Part shown: in pieces, positions 1-8,475 of the stretch | How the letters are laid out: the number at the start of each line of letters is the position of its first letter | Numbering within the stretch: position 1 is the first letter of the stretch | Origin: Cytophagaceae bacterium | Lineage (GTDB): Bacteria; Bacteroidota; Bacteroidia; Cytophagales; Spirosomataceae | Length of the DNA stretch: 64,000 nt | Assembly: GCA_027491195.1 (NCBI GenBank) | Contig: JAIXWQ010000012.1 | Coordinates: 1-64,000 of the forward strand | Reading direction: 5' to 3' | Notes under the pieces: generated by a model | Told to the model about the DNA's origin: nothing | Seen by the model: only the letters and a program-made list of their open reading frames with translations | Database searches by the model: none | Position numbers and translations under genes: made by a program

Positions 1-80
1 CCCATCTCGAACAGAGAAGTTAAGCCCCGCACCGCTGATGATACTGGGATCAAACCCGGGAAAGTAAGTAAGCTCCAAGT
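1..80 (+). rRNA. rrf: 5S ribosomal RNA, 3' part
   Basis: The window opens inside a 5S rRNA. The conserved CCCATCTCGAACAGAGAAGTTAAGCCC block of loop B/helix III is present at positions 1-27, split here as CCCATCTCGAACAG then AGAAGTTAAGCCC. It is followed by the GATGATACTGGG segment. The 5' part of the gene lies before the window. The 3' end near 80 is approximate because the closing helix I partner is outside the window. A terminator follows directly, so this is probably the end of an rRNA operon. Confidence 0.88.
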
Positions 81-92
81 TATTTAAAAAAG

Positions 93-119
93 ACCGCCTC
101 GAAAGAGAGCGGTTTTTTT
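93..119 (+). terminator. Rho-independent terminator of the rRNA operon
   Basis: A stem ACCGC-CTC / GAG-A-GCGGT closes a GAAA tetraloop and is followed by seven T residues. It lies about 12 nt after the 5S end, as expected for the terminator of an rrn operon. Confidence 0.85.
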
Positions 120-123
120 GCAT

Positions 124-410
124 AATAGTCACTAGTCGCCGCTATGCGGCTTAGTCGTCACTTCGTGACTTAGTCGAAAATAGAGTAAAGATTAGAGAGT
201 ATAGAGTAAAGAGTAGAGATACGGCATAAAATAGAGGCTGCCGCCTCGTTTTTTATTCTTTCCTGAAATATTTGCCCGCGCACTCTGATTTTTGCTCTTT
301 GAACTTTGAATTTTGCACTTTGACTAGCGACTGCCCACTGACCACTAGCGACTGACGACTAGCGACTGCCCACTGTCGACTGCCCACTGTCCACTGACGA
401 CTGCCCACTC
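124..410. repeat. Degenerate word-repeat region (locus A)
   Basis: This gene-free stretch between the 5S terminator and the lipoprotein gene is built from short repeated words. The first part has TAGTC words separated by two small hairpins (GCCGCTATGCGGC and GTCACTTCGTGAC). Next come TAGAGTAAAGA-type words (about 180-222), then CTTTGAACTTTGAATTTTG words (about 296-322). The end is many copies of ACTAGCGACT / GACTGCCCACTG (about 323-410). The same words recur at 13528-13587, 32784-32950, 35047-35178, 39607-39676 and 42170-42333. No ORF or RNA family is recognised. Confidence 0.75.
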
Positions 411-436
411 TCCTTTTTCCTTTTCCTTTTTTTTAC

Positions 437-444
437 TATATTTG
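437..444 (+). promoter_or_regulatory. Bacteroidota -7 promoter element (TATATTTG)
   Basis: TATATTTG fits the TAnnTTTG element of the Bacteroidota housekeeping sigma factor. It lies 20 nt before the ATG of the lipoprotein gene. No TTG element is visible at the -33 position, where the upstream sequence is a pyrimidine run. Confidence 0.55.
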
Positions 445-464
445 CAACACTATTGCAAAAGCCA

Positions 465-1013
465 ATGAAACAGATTTTTTTATTCCTTTCTTTCGTCGTA
501 CTTCTTTCTTGTAAAAAGGAGGCTGAAATCGAGCCTACGGATGATAATGAGCTAATTACTACCGTTGAGCTTATTTTTACTGATGGTGCTAATGTGTCTA
601 AGTCTTTTAAGTTTCGGGATATTGATGGTGATAGTCGTACAGCGCCTGAGGCGTTTGATACACTTAAATTAGCTAAGAATACCGATTACACGGTAGAGAT
701 TAAGATTGGAGATGAGTCGAAAGGTGCTTTGGAAGATATTACAGAAGACATTATAGAGGAAAGCGATGTGCATTTATTCGTGTATCGTCCGAATCCGATA
801 TCCTTATTAGCGATACAGATTACGGATACGGATAAGAATGCGTTGCCGGTCGGTTTGAAAGCAAAGGCGAAGACGCAATATTTTCCAGGCTCTGGTAAAT
901 TACAAGTGCTCCTAAAACACCAGCCTCCATTAAACGGGAAGGTAGTTAAAACAGGAGATGAAGAGGCAGGTAGTACCGATTTAGATTTAAGTTTTCCTGT
1001 ATTGATTAAATAA
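465..1013 (+). CDS. Small lipoprotein of the 'type 1 periplasmic binding fold' family
   Basis: A 182-residue secreted lipoprotein. The N-terminus MKQIFLFLSFVVLLSCKK is a signal peptide with lipobox LLSC, so it should be lipid-anchored. The ATG at 465 is chosen over an in-frame TTG at 453 because it begins the signal peptide and sits 20 nt after a promoter element. Features such as ELITTVELIFTDG, RDIDGD, EDITEDI, PVGLKAKA and TDLDLSFPVLI match a Bacteroidota family often annotated as type 1 periplasmic binding fold superfamily (recalled from family pattern). Its biochemical role is unknown to me. The MerC-domain gene starts 8 nt downstream, so the two are probably one operon; in relatives this pair often lies near TonB-dependent receptors, which would suggest metal handling (inference). 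Confidence 0.7.
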   Translation: MKQIFLFLSFVVLLSCKKEAEIEPTDDNELITTVELIFTDGANVSKSFKFRDIDGDSRTAPEAFDTLKLAKNTDYTVEIKIGDESKGALEDITEDIIEESDVHLFVYRPNPISLLAIQITDTDKNALPVGLKAKAKTQYFPGSGKLQVLLKHQPPLNGKVVKTGDEEAGSTDLDLSFPVLIK

Positions 1014-1021
1014 TTAGATAA

Positions 1022-1417
1022 ATGTCTAATAAAAAATACAAACATTTATTGCCAGCCGAAAAAGTGGGAGTCTTTCTTTCGCTTTTGTGTGCTATTCATT
1101 GCTTAGCGCTACCCATTATCCTTTTTGTTGCACCTTATTTAGCGAGCTCTTTCGCCTTTAGTGTAACAGTTGAATGGATATTAGTGGTGGTGAGTTTTGG
1201 GATGGCTTTATTGTTGCTTTGGCAGGACTTTAGGAAACACCGCAAGCCAATGCCCTTGTATTTTTTAGGAATTGGTGTACTTATCAAGTTAGTGGATACT
1301 TTGGTTGGCTTGAAATCTATCGAATGGGTATTTGGGTTATCTCTGGGGGTATTTATCACCTTAGCCTATTGGTATAACTACAAGCATAAGACGGCTTGTA
1401 CCTGCAAAATCAGTTAG
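1022..1417 (+). CDS. MerC-domain integral membrane protein
   Basis: A 131-residue inner-membrane protein with about four hydrophobic segments (roughly residues 14-40, 44-66, 75-95 and 99-117). The first contains the CAIHCLALP motif typical of MerC-domain proteins, where the Cys/His pair can bind metal. A second Cys pair (TACTC) lies near the C-terminus. MerC proteins of mer operons import mercuric ion, but stand-alone Bacteroidota members are not linked to mercury resistance, and no merR, merA or merP is present here. It follows the lipoprotein gene by 8 nt, suggesting a joint metal-related function (inference). Confidence 0.75.
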   Translation: MSNKKYKHLLPAEKVGVFLSLLCAIHCLALPIILFVAPYLASSFAFSVTVEWILVVVSFGMALLLLWQDFRKHRKPMPLYFLGIGVLIKLVDTLVGLKSIEWVFGLSLGVFITLAYWYNYKHKTACTCKIS

Positions 1418-1481
1418 CTTATATCTATAAACGAGGGAATTTCGTATCTTTATAGTCTATCCAGATTATAAAATTCTATCA

Positions 1482-2927
1482 GTGAGCATTACTTACCAAC
1501 CCGTTATTGGCCTTGAAATTCATGCACAATTGCAGACGAATTCGAAGATATTCGCGAGCGATCCTGTGCTTTTTGGCCAAGAAGCAAATACCTTAATCTC
1601 CCCTATTTCGTTAGGGCACCCGGGCACTTTGCCTAAGTTGAATAAAAAAGTGGTGGAGTATGCGATTAAAATGGGTTTGGCATTAGGTTCGAAAATTGCA
1701 CCTAAGCAGTATTTTGATAGAAAAAATTATTTTTATCCTGATCTTCCAAAGGGCTACCAAATCACCCAAGATAAAACCCCTATTTGTATCGGAGGATCCA
1801 TAGTTGTTCACTTGAAAGAGGGCGACAAAAAGATGGAATTTCACCATATCCACCTTGAGGAAGATGCGGGTAAGTCTTTGCATGAAGGAGATAATCCATT
1901 TAGCTTTTTAGACTATAATCGGGCCGGAACTCCCTTAATTGAGATGGTGACCGAGCCTACTATACATTCGTCAGCAGAGGCGTTTGCGCTCGTTTCAGAA
2001 ATACGCAAATTAGTGCGTTACCTCGGAATTTGTGATGGAAATATGGAAGAGGGTTCCTTGCGTGCTGATGTGAATGTTTCCATTCGGCCAGTTGGGACGA
2101 CGACCTTAGGTACGAAAGTGGAGATTAAGAATATGAACTCGTTGCGTAATATTCAGCGGGCGATTGAACACGAGATTGTTCGCCAAACGAAAGTATTGAA
2201 TGCAGGTGGATCCTTAATTCAAGAGACGCGGACGTTTGATGCGCATACAGGGCTAACACATTCGATGCGGGTGAAAGAGACAATGAATGATTATCGTTAT
2301 TTCCCAGAGCCTGATTTAGCGCCTTTAGAGATATCAGCATCTTGGTTACAAGAAATAAAAGCGACGATGCCCCTTTTGCCTTGGGAACAGGAACAAAAGC
2401 TGGTGAAGGATTTTGGCCTACCTACGTATGATGCCCATTTCTTATCGGACACGCGAGAAATGGCGGTTTATTTTGAAGAGGTTACGACGCATACGAAGGC
2501 CTATAAATCTATTTCAAATTGGTTAATGGGGCCTGTTAAATCTCATTTAAACGAGAATAATCAATCGATTACGGATTTCGAATTGAGTCCTAAACACCTG
2601 GCAGAAATTATTGAATTGGTGGAAAAGGGAACGCTGACGCATAATTTAGCGGCACATCAATTGTTTCCTTTGGCCATCGAAAACCCAGCGAAGTCTCCGA
2701 TGAAACTGGTGGAAGAGCAAGGATGGTTGAATACGCAATCAGGGGATGAATTGCTTACCTGGGTTCAGGAGGCGATTGCAGCCTATCCAGATAAGGTGAA
2801 GGAATACCAAAAAGGGAAGAAGGGTTTAGTGGCGTTGTTTATCGGAGAGGTGATGAAGAAATCGAGAGGAACGGCAGATCCGAAAAAAGTGAATCAAATG
2901 GTATCAGAAGAATTAGCCAAAGCCTAG
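1482..2927 (+). CDS. gatB: Aspartyl/glutamyl-tRNA amidotransferase subunit B
   Basis: A 481-residue GatB, the kinase/tRNA-binding subunit of the GatCAB complex, which converts misacylated Glu-tRNA(Gln) and Asp-tRNA(Asn) to the amides. The N-terminal signature YQPVIGLEIHAQL begins directly after a GTG start codon. The catalytic cradle shows GSLRADVNVSI and FDYNRAGTPLIE-type segments, and the C-terminal YqeY-like tail ends with LVALFIGEVMKKSRG. Length is normal for the family. gatA and gatC are not in the window. The next gene starts immediately after the stop codon (2927/2928), indicating co-transcription. Confidence 0.97.
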   Translation: MSITYQPVIGLEIHAQLQTNSKIFASDPVLFGQEANTLISPISLGHPGTLPKLNKKVVEYAIKMGLALGSKIAPKQYFDRKNYFYPDLPKGYQITQDKTPICIGGSIVVHLKEGDKKMEFHHIHLEEDAGKSLHEGDNPFSFLDYNRAGTPLIEMVTEPTIHSSAEAFALVSEIRKLVRYLGICDGNMEEGSLRADVNVSIRPVGTTTLGTKVEIKNMNSLRNIQRAIEHEIVRQTKVLNAGGSLIQETRTFDAHTGLTHSMRVKETMNDYRYFPEPDLAPLEISASWLQEIKATMPLLPWEQEQKLVKDFGLPTYDAHFLSDTREMAVYFEEVTTHTKAYKSISNWLMGPVKSHLNENNQSITDFELSPKHLAEIIELVEKGTLTHNLAAHQLFPLAIENPAKSPMKLVEEQGWLNTQSGDELLTWVQEAIAAYPDKVKEYQKGKKGLVALFIGEVMKKSRGTADPKKVNQMVSEELAKA

Positions 2928-4034
2928 ATGAAACTACTTGGATATCTGCTGTTGTTTGCTACTGCCTTACAGGCTCAAAATTTTGAGCTTCGGGTGCAGG
3001 CGAAAACGCTTATCCCAGGAAAAAAAATCTACTTGGAATATGTAAATGAACAAGGCAAAGTCGTTAAAGTCGACTCTGCAACACCTTCTGCTGAGCAAAA
3101 GGTAAGCTTCAAAGGGCAGGTGAAAGATCAGGGGGCTTTCTATCTAGTGAATTTCTTTGATACACCTAAGCCCCAAAAAGTGTTGGTCATTCTCGAGGGT
3201 GGCGAGACGATCGATGTAGAAGCTGATGGAGTAAATGACGAGGAAGGGAAAAGCAATTTCACACTAAAGGGGGATTATCCGAATGTGAAATTTATGCTGG
3301 AATTGATGGCTATTTCGAAAGAAATGGAGAAGAAAGTCCGCAAATGGAACCAAGAAATCCAAGTCGATCCGAAGCAAGAAAAAAGAATTCAAGCAGAGTT
3401 CACGCAAGCTCAAGCGGCTAGTACGGCTAAGATTAAAGAGTTGATTCCGCAAATGGGAAGCCATTTAGTGGCCCTTTGGGCGACTAATTTTTTGCCTGCC
3501 GAAAAGGAGATGGCTTCGCTAGAAGATATTGCCAATAGATTAGCCAAGGCGAGACCGAATCATCCCCAGGTGAAACAATTCGTTGCTAATCTGCAGCGAC
3601 TACAAGGAGTAAATGAGGGAGCTATGGCTCCTGAAATTAATTTGGCGACCCCCGAGGGGCCTAATTTAGCCTTGAGTTCTTTGCGAGGAAAATATGTGTT
3701 GATTGATTTTTGGGCGAGTTGGTGTGGTCCATGCCGCCGGGAGAACCCGAATGTGGTTAAAACGTATGCCGCCTATAAAGACAAGGGATTTGAGATTTAT
3801 GGGGTGAGTTTAGACCAAGATCGGGAGGCCTGGTTGAAGGCTATCGAGAAAGACCAATTGGTTTGGAAACATGTATCAGATTTGAAATATTGGAGCTCAG
3901 CTGGTGCGCAGGCTTATCAAGTTAATTCCATTCCACAGACGTTTCTTTTAGATAAAGAGGGACGTATTTTGGCAAAAGGACTTAGAGGGGCGGCTTTGGA
4001 CCAGTATTTAGCACAACTATTTAAAGATAAATAA
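2928..4034 (+). CDS. Thioredoxin-like (TlpA/ResA-type) periplasmic protein with N-terminal DUF4369-like domain
   Basis: A 368-residue exported protein. A short signal peptide (MKLLGYLLLFATALQAQ) is followed by an N-terminal beta-rich region (about 20-110) resembling the DUF4369 domain common in Bacteroidota thioredoxins, then a charged helical linker (about 125-220). The C-terminal half is an AhpC/TSA-type thioredoxin fold with active site WCGPC at C266 and C269. The cis-proline region SIPQTFLLDKEG is present. Such proteins usually reduce periplasmic disulfides, for example during cytochrome c maturation; the substrate cannot be told from sequence. It lies between gatB and proC with spacings of 0 and 1 nt. 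Confidence 0.9.
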   Translation: MKLLGYLLLFATALQAQNFELRVQAKTLIPGKKIYLEYVNEQGKVVKVDSATPSAEQKVSFKGQVKDQGAFYLVNFFDTPKPQKVLVILEGGETIDVEADGVNDEEGKSNFTLKGDYPNVKFMLELMAISKEMEKKVRKWNQEIQVDPKQEKRIQAEFTQAQAASTAKIKELIPQMGSHLVALWATNFLPAEKEMASLEDIANRLAKARPNHPQVKQFVANLQRLQGVNEGAMAPEINLATPEGPNLALSSLRGKYVLIDFWASWCGPCRRENPNVVKTYAAYKDKGFEIYGVSLDQDREAWLKAIEKDQLVWKHVSDLKYWSSAGAQAYQVNSIPQTFLLDKEGRILAKGLRGAALDQYLAQLFKDK

Positions 4035-4035
4035 G

Positions 4036-4836
4036 ATGAAAATAGCCATTATTGGTTGTGGAAACATGGGAATGGCCTTCGCTAATTCCTTTATTCAATA
4101 CAATTTAGTTGCAAAGGAAGAGCTTATTCTCATCGAGAAAAACAAAGAGCGTGGGGACATTTTGCAAGAGCAAAAGGCTGGAATTGTGGTAGACACGATT
4201 TCAGAAAAGGTTGCCACGGCCGATTTGATCATTCTTTCCGTTAAACCACAGGATTATCCTTCCGTCTCTGCTGAACTTGCTCGGTTCATTCAGCCGAATC
4301 AAATCGTACTTTCCATTATGGCAGGTATTCCTATCGCGAATATTCAAGCTAGTTTATCCCATGATTTAGTGGTTCGTGCGATGCCTAATACTCCGGCTCT
4401 TCTAGGGATGGGGATGACGGCTTTTGCGGCTGCTTCTGCTGTAGGCATGTCCGATATTCGGAAAGTGGAGAACCTGATTAATTCAACGGGGCGTGCGGTA
4501 TTTTTAGAAGAGGAGAGTTTATTAGATGCGGTGACAGGTTTAAGTGGGAGTGGTCCAGCTTATTTCTTTTACCTAATTAAGGCGATGATTGATGCGGGGG
4601 TGAAGATGGGTTTTGAGCCTGCTATGGCCTCTTTATTAGTCAAGCAAACGATGCTAGGATCTTATCATTTGATGCAAACGAGTGATAAGACTTTGGATGA
4701 ATTGATTCAGGCTGTAGCCTCTAAAGGAGGAACGACTGAAGCAGCCTTGAAGACTTTCCAGGAAAGTGCGGTAGCGGAAGCCTTGCAGAAAGGAATTATT
4801 GCCGCCAAAGATCGGGCAAAAGAATTAGCCAATTAA
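4036..4836 (+). CDS. proC: Pyrroline-5-carboxylate reductase
   Basis: A 266-residue ProC, which performs the NAD(P)H-dependent last step of proline synthesis. The Rossmann motif IIGCGNMGMAF is at residues 5-15. VRAMPNTPALLGMGM and the C-terminal signature LSGSGPAYFFYLIKAMIDAG are diagnostic of P5C reductases. Length is normal. The gene starts one base after the thioredoxin stop codon. Its last 12 nt overlap the 3' end of the convergent mutL gene, so no terminator can separate them; the two transcripts must overlap. Confidence 0.97.
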   Translation: MKIAIIGCGNMGMAFANSFIQYNLVAKEELILIEKNKERGDILQEQKAGIVVDTISEKVATADLIILSVKPQDYPSVSAELARFIQPNQIVLSIMAGIPIANIQASLSHDLVVRAMPNTPALLGMGMTAFAAASAVGMSDIRKVENLINSTGRAVFLEEESLLDAVTGLSGSGPAYFFYLIKAMIDAGVKMGFEPAMASLLVKQTMLGSYHLMQTSDKTLDELIQAVASKGGTTEAALKTFQESAVAEALQKGIIAAKDRAKELAN

Positions 4837-6651
4837 TTGACTGATATCCGTGTCGTTGAATTGTCGACTGATGATTTCTCCATTCGGAGAATAGGTTGGA
4901 TTCGTGCTAGCGAATAATTGTTCGACTAAGGCTGACATCTCCTCTGATTGTAATTTCTTCGCTTGGTAACGCATAGCGGCCCGGTTTGCTAAGATGCGGG
5001 CGATTTTTTCGGAATGGTTTTGGCCTAAATCCGACGCCTCATTCTTTACTTGCTCTAAAATTCCTTCGAGTAAATTTTGGCCATCTTCCTCGCCTATCCC
5101 TGCAGGAACACCTTGAATCCAATATTTTTCCTCTGCATCCTTCGTTAAGCCAAAACCTAAATCGGTGATATCACCCAGAATTTCTTCCACTAAAACGGCA
5201 TCCGCAGGATTAATTCGTAAAATCTGAGGGAACAACAGTTGTTGCGACACCCCATTCTTCTTGACTAAATTTTCGGAGAATTGATCGAATAAAATGCGTT
5301 GATACGCTTTCTTCTGATCGATGAGGAGCATTCCGCCGGAGAGAGTCACAACTAAATAGGTATTTAGAATTTGAATGACCTGGAAATTCGAATGGACTGA
5401 ACTCTCCGAATTCCAATTATTCGCTTTGCTTTGAATCGTCGTGGCAGACTCAGTAAACAAGTTTGCTGCTGGATCTGCGACCGTTTGGCGCTCAAAGGCC
5501 TCAATGTTGTCATTTAAGCCCTCGTATAACTTCTTCCAAGCATCTTGAATAGGTCGTGGCGAATTCATCCCTGAAAACGAAGGAATCAAACCCGTAGCTA
5601 TCGGAGCTCCACCGGGATTTCTAAAATTCACATTCGCGTCAAAATCTAGGGAAGGAATCAAATGGTTCAAGCTAAGTGTCTTGCGAATCGCCGCTTGCAA
5701 AATGGCATAGATGGATCGCTCGTCATCAAACTTGATCTCAGTCTTCGTCGGATGCACATTGATATCAATGTGGGCTGGATCGATCGTTAAGAACAACACA
5801 TAAAAAGGGAAGGTCCCTTCCGGCACTAAGCGCTCGTAAGCGCTCATCACCGCGTGGTGCAAATAAGAACTCTTGATAAAGCGATTATTTACAAAGAAGA
5901 ATTGCTCCCCTCTGGTCTTTTTCGCATATTCTGGGCGGCCTACATAGCCTTTAATGCTAACGTAGTTCGTGTTTTCCTCACAAGCCGCTAATTGTTCCCG
6001 GTAACTTTTGCCAAACAAATCCACAATCCGCTTCCCTAATTTCTCTACGGGTAGGGAATAGGTTTCCTGCTCGTTTTGGATGAGTGAAAACTTGATCTCC
6101 GGATTGGCTAGCGCAATGCGTTGGAATTCGTCCAAAATATGGCGCATTTCTACCGGATTGGATTTTAAGAAATTGCGGCGTGCGGGAATGTTATAAAAGA
6201 GGTTTTTGACTAAGATCGACGTGCCTTTAGGTGCGGCTATCTGTTCATTCTCTTTCAGCACGGAGGCTTCCATACGCAATAAACTACCTAATTCATCCTC
6301 TTCCCGCTTGGTTTTTAATTCGACCTGGGCTACAGAGGCAATCGAAGCTAAGGCTTCACCTCGGAATCCCATCGTGCGAATCGCAAACAAATCTTCCGCC
6401 TTGCTAATTTTCGAAGTAGCATGGCGTTCAAAACACATGATCGCGTCCTGAGGAGACATTCCTTTGCCATCGTCGATGACCTGAATACTCACTTTACCTG
6501 CTTCTTTGACGATTAATTGGACAGAACTGGCTCCCGCATCAATCGAATTTTCCATTAATTCTTTCACCACAGAGGCTGGTCGCTGCACTACCTCGCCCGC
6601 CGCAATTTGATTTGCGATGGAATCCGGAAGCATTTTGATCAGATTGTGCAT
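4825..6651 (-). CDS. mutL: DNA mismatch repair protein MutL
   Basis: A 608-residue MutL homologue. The N-terminal GHKL ATPase has IANQIAAGEVVQRPASVVKELMENS, split as IANQIAAGEV and KELMENSIDAG, plus DDGKGM and TMGFRGEALASI. The transducer domain contains DINVHPTKTEIKF. A variable linker (about 330-410) precedes the dimerisation domain. Where endonuclease-type MutL has DQHA-x2-E-x4-E, this protein reads DQKKAYQRILFD (D445 onward): His, Ala and both Glu are replaced. The C-terminal CPHGRP-like motif is also absent (SPNGEI). Nicking activity is therefore doubtful. The gene overlaps proC by 12 nt at its 3' end and follows rplL after a terminator. Confidence 0.95.
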   Translation of the reverse strand: MHNLIKMLPDSIANQIAAGEVVQRPASVVKELMENSIDAGASSVQLIVKEAGKVSIQVIDDGKGMSPQDAIMCFERHATSKISKAEDLFAIRTMGFRGEALASIASVAQVELKTKREEDELGSLLRMEASVLKENEQIAAPKGTSILVKNLFYNIPARRNFLKSNPVEMRHILDEFQRIALANPEIKFSLIQNEQETYSLPVEKLGKRIVDLFGKSYREQLAACEENTNYVSIKGYVGRPEYAKKTRGEQFFFVNNRFIKSSYLHHAVMSAYERLVPEGTFPFYVLFLTIDPAHIDINVHPTKTEIKFDDERSIYAILQAAIRKTLSLNHLIPSLDFDANVNFRNPGGAPIATGLIPSFSGMNSPRPIQDAWKKLYEGLNDNIEAFERQTVADPAANLFTESATTIQSKANNWNSESSVHSNFQVIQILNTYLVVTLSGGMLLIDQKKAYQRILFDQFSENLVKKNGVSQQLLFPQILRINPADAVLVEEILGDITDLGFGLTKDAEEKYWIQGVPAGIGEEDGQNLLEGILEQVKNEASDLGQNHSEKIARILANRAAMRYQAKKLQSEEMSALVEQLFASTNPTYSPNGEIISRQFNDTDISQLIG

Positions 6652-6692
6652 AGAATCAGGGGAAAATGAGGGGACAAAGATACGGGTTTAAA

Positions 6693-6725
6693 CAAAAAAA
6701 AGGGAATGTTGCCATTCCCTTTTTT
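6693..6725 (-). terminator. Terminator after rplL
   Basis: Inverted repeat AGGGAATG / CATTCCCT around a TTGC loop, with eight A residues on one side (a U run on the minus strand) and six T on the other. It ends the rplKAJL transcript before mutL. Where most bacteria have rpoB immediately after rplL, here the transcript ends. Confidence 0.85.
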
Positions 6726-6746
6726 CGTAAGATAGGTAAGGTTGAA

Positions 6747-7133
6747 TTACTTTAATTCAACTTCAGCACCAGCTTCTTCTAAAGATTTCTTCAAACCTTC
6801 AGCTTCGTCTTTAGATACACCTTCTTTAACAGCCTTTGGAGCAGCATCAACTACATCCTTAGCTTCTTTCAAACCTAAACCAGTTAAGTCTTTCACTAAT
6901 TTAACGATAGCTAATTTGTTAGGACCAGCAGCTTTCAAGATTACATCAAAAGATGATTTCTCAGCAGCAGCTTCACCACCGTCAGCGCCACCAGCTGCAG
7001 GACCTGCAACCATAACAGCACCAGCAGCAGCTGGTTCGATACCATACTCATCCTTAAGGATAGTAGCTAATTCATTTACTTCTTTTACAGTTAAGTTCAC
7101 TAATTGTTCAGCGAACGCTTTTAAATCTGCCAT
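6747..7133 (-). CDS. rplL: 50S ribosomal protein L7/L12
   Basis: A 128-residue L7/L12 stalk protein, which recruits translational GTPases to the ribosome. The N-terminal dimerisation domain (to about 35) is followed by an Ala/Gly-rich hinge (about 36-58), then the globular domain with [17 protein letters not shown] and the [12 protein letters not shown] segment that contacts EF-G and EF-Tu. It is last in rplKAJL, separated from rplJ by 70 nt that contain a small hairpin (GGAGT-GGAA-ACTCC on the minus strand). rpoB is not downstream. Confidence 0.98.
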   Translation of the reverse strand: MADLKAFAEQLVNLTVKEVNELATILKDEYGIEPAAAGAVMVAGPAAGGADGGEAAAEKSSFDVILKAAGPNKLAIVKLVKDLTGLGLKEAKDVVDAAPKAVKEGVSKDEAEGLKKSLEEAGAEVELK

Positions 7134-7203
7134 TTTTTGAAAATTTAATTGTTAAGAATTAATAATTTGATGGAGTTTCCACTCCGGTAAAACGTGGTAA
7201 TAA

Positions 7204-7737
7204 TTACTCAGGGCGCTCAGACAAAGTCTTCACGATACCAGCTAATTTCTTCTCGCTGCTTAGTAATGCTGAAACAACATTTTTAGCAGGCGATTGTAAT
7301 AAGCCAATAACTTCGCCAATCATCTCGTTCTTAGACTTGATGTTCTCAAGTGCAGTTAATTGACCTTCGCCAATGTAAATGCCACCTTCGATAGACGCAG
7401 CCTTGAATGCAATTTTATCTTTTCCAGCTTCTTTACGGAAGTCTTTGATCAATTTTGCAGGTACTTTAGCATTTTCAGTTGCGAAAATGATACCTGACAT
7501 GCCTGTCAAAACTTCTGCATCTAAAGAGGAATAATCTGTTCCAGTCTTAGCTAATGCCTTAGAGATTAACGTGTTTTTGAATATTTTGTATTCAACACCT
7601 CTCTGAAAGCAAAGGCTACGGAATTGATTAGCTTCGGCTACAGTTAAACCGGCTGTACTTGCAATGTAGAAGTACGGAGTTGCTGCGAACTTTTCGCTCA
7701 ACTCATCAATAATCTGATTTTTTTCTTCTCTTGTCAT
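7204..7737 (-). CDS. rplJ: 50S ribosomal protein L10
   Basis: A 177-residue L10, the stalk base that anchors L7/L12 dimers. It begins MTREEKNQIIDELSEKF, and the C-terminal helix that binds L7/L12 is present (LSSEKKLAGIVKTLSER). It starts 2 nt after the rplA stop codon, so it is co-transcribed and probably translationally coupled, with no room for a separate L10 leader RNA. Autoregulation must therefore act elsewhere, for example in the rplK leader or in the gap before rplL (inference). Confidence 0.97.
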   Translation of the reverse strand: MTREEKNQIIDELSEKFAATPYFYIASTAGLTVAEANQFRSLCFQRGVEYKIFKNTLISKALAKTGTDYSSLDAEVLTGMSGIIFATENAKVPAKLIKDFRKEAGKDKIAFKAASIEGGIYIGEGQLTALENIKSKNEMIGEVIGLLQSPAKNVVSALLSSEKKLAGIVKTLSERPE

Positions 7738-7739
7738 GA

Positions 7740-8438
7740 TTACAATCCAGCTACAGTTCCCTTATCAATAATGATACCCGGAGACATCGTTGAAGATAAG
7801 TTGATCGATTTAACATAAGTTCCTTTCGCAGATGACGGCTTTAACTTAATCAACGTGTTGATTACTTCTAAAGCGTTATCTACAATTTTATCAGCTCCAA
7901 AGCTCACCTTACCAATAGAGGTATGGATGATACCAGTTTTATCAACTTTAAAGTCAATTTTACCAGCTTTTACTTCGTTTACTGCCTTTCCTACTTCCAA
8001 AGTTACAGTACCTGACTTTGGATTAGGCATCAGACCGCGAGGTCCTAAAACACGTCCCAAACGGCCTAATTTTGCCATCACAGTCGGCATAGTAATGATT
8101 ACGTCGATATCGGTCCAACCGCTCTCGATTTTTGCAATGTAATCATCTAATCCTACGTGATCAGCACCGGCTGCTTTTGCCTCCTCTGCTTTATCGGGTG
8201 TACAAAGTACTAGTACGCGTACATCTTTCCCGGTTCCGTGAGGTAGGGCAACCACGCCACGAACCATTTGGTCTGCTTTGCGGGGATCTACTCCTAAGCG
8301 AACATCAATATCCACTGAGGCATCGAATTTTGTATAAGAAATTTCTTTCAAAATCTCCGCTGCTTTTTCAAGCGAATACGCTTGCGTTGCATCGTATTTT
8401 GAAAGGGCTTCCTTTATTTTCTTCGTAAGTTTTGCCAT
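7740..8438 (-). CDS. rplA: 50S ribosomal protein L1
   Basis: A 232-residue L1, the mobile L1-stalk protein, binding 23S rRNA and usually its own mRNA. The signature [21 protein letters not shown] is intact at about residues 127-147, seen as [15 protein letters not shown]. Length matches the family. It follows rplK with a 37-nt gap and precedes rplJ by 2 nt. Confidence 0.98.
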   Translation of the reverse strand: MAKLTKKIKEALSKYDATQAYSLEKAAEILKEISYTKFDASVDIDVRLGVDPRKADQMVRGVVALPHGTGKDVRVLVLCTPDKAEEAKAAGADHVGLDDYIAKIESGWTDIDVIITMPTVMAKLGRLGRVLGPRGLMPNPKSGTVTLEVGKAVNEVKAGKIDFKVDKTGIIHTSIGKVSFGADKIVDNALEVINTLIKLKPSSAKGTYVKSINLSSTMSPGIIIDKGTVAGL

Positions 8439-8475
8439 TACCTTTTAATTAAAATGTTTATTTCTGATGGTTAAA

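Noticed and set aside
290-410. Possible CRISPR array because of repeated ACTAGCGACT / GACTGCCCACTG words
   Set aside because: Words are only about 10-12 nt, spacing is irregular and without unique 30-nt spacers, and no cas gene is nearby.
1022-1417. Mercury resistance determinant
   Set aside because: Only the MerC-like domain is present; merR, merA, merP and merT are absent.
6742-7140. 132-residue ORF on the plus strand opposite rplL
   Set aside because: It is an antisense shadow produced by the Ala/Lys-rich codons of rplL; no promoter and no recognisable protein.
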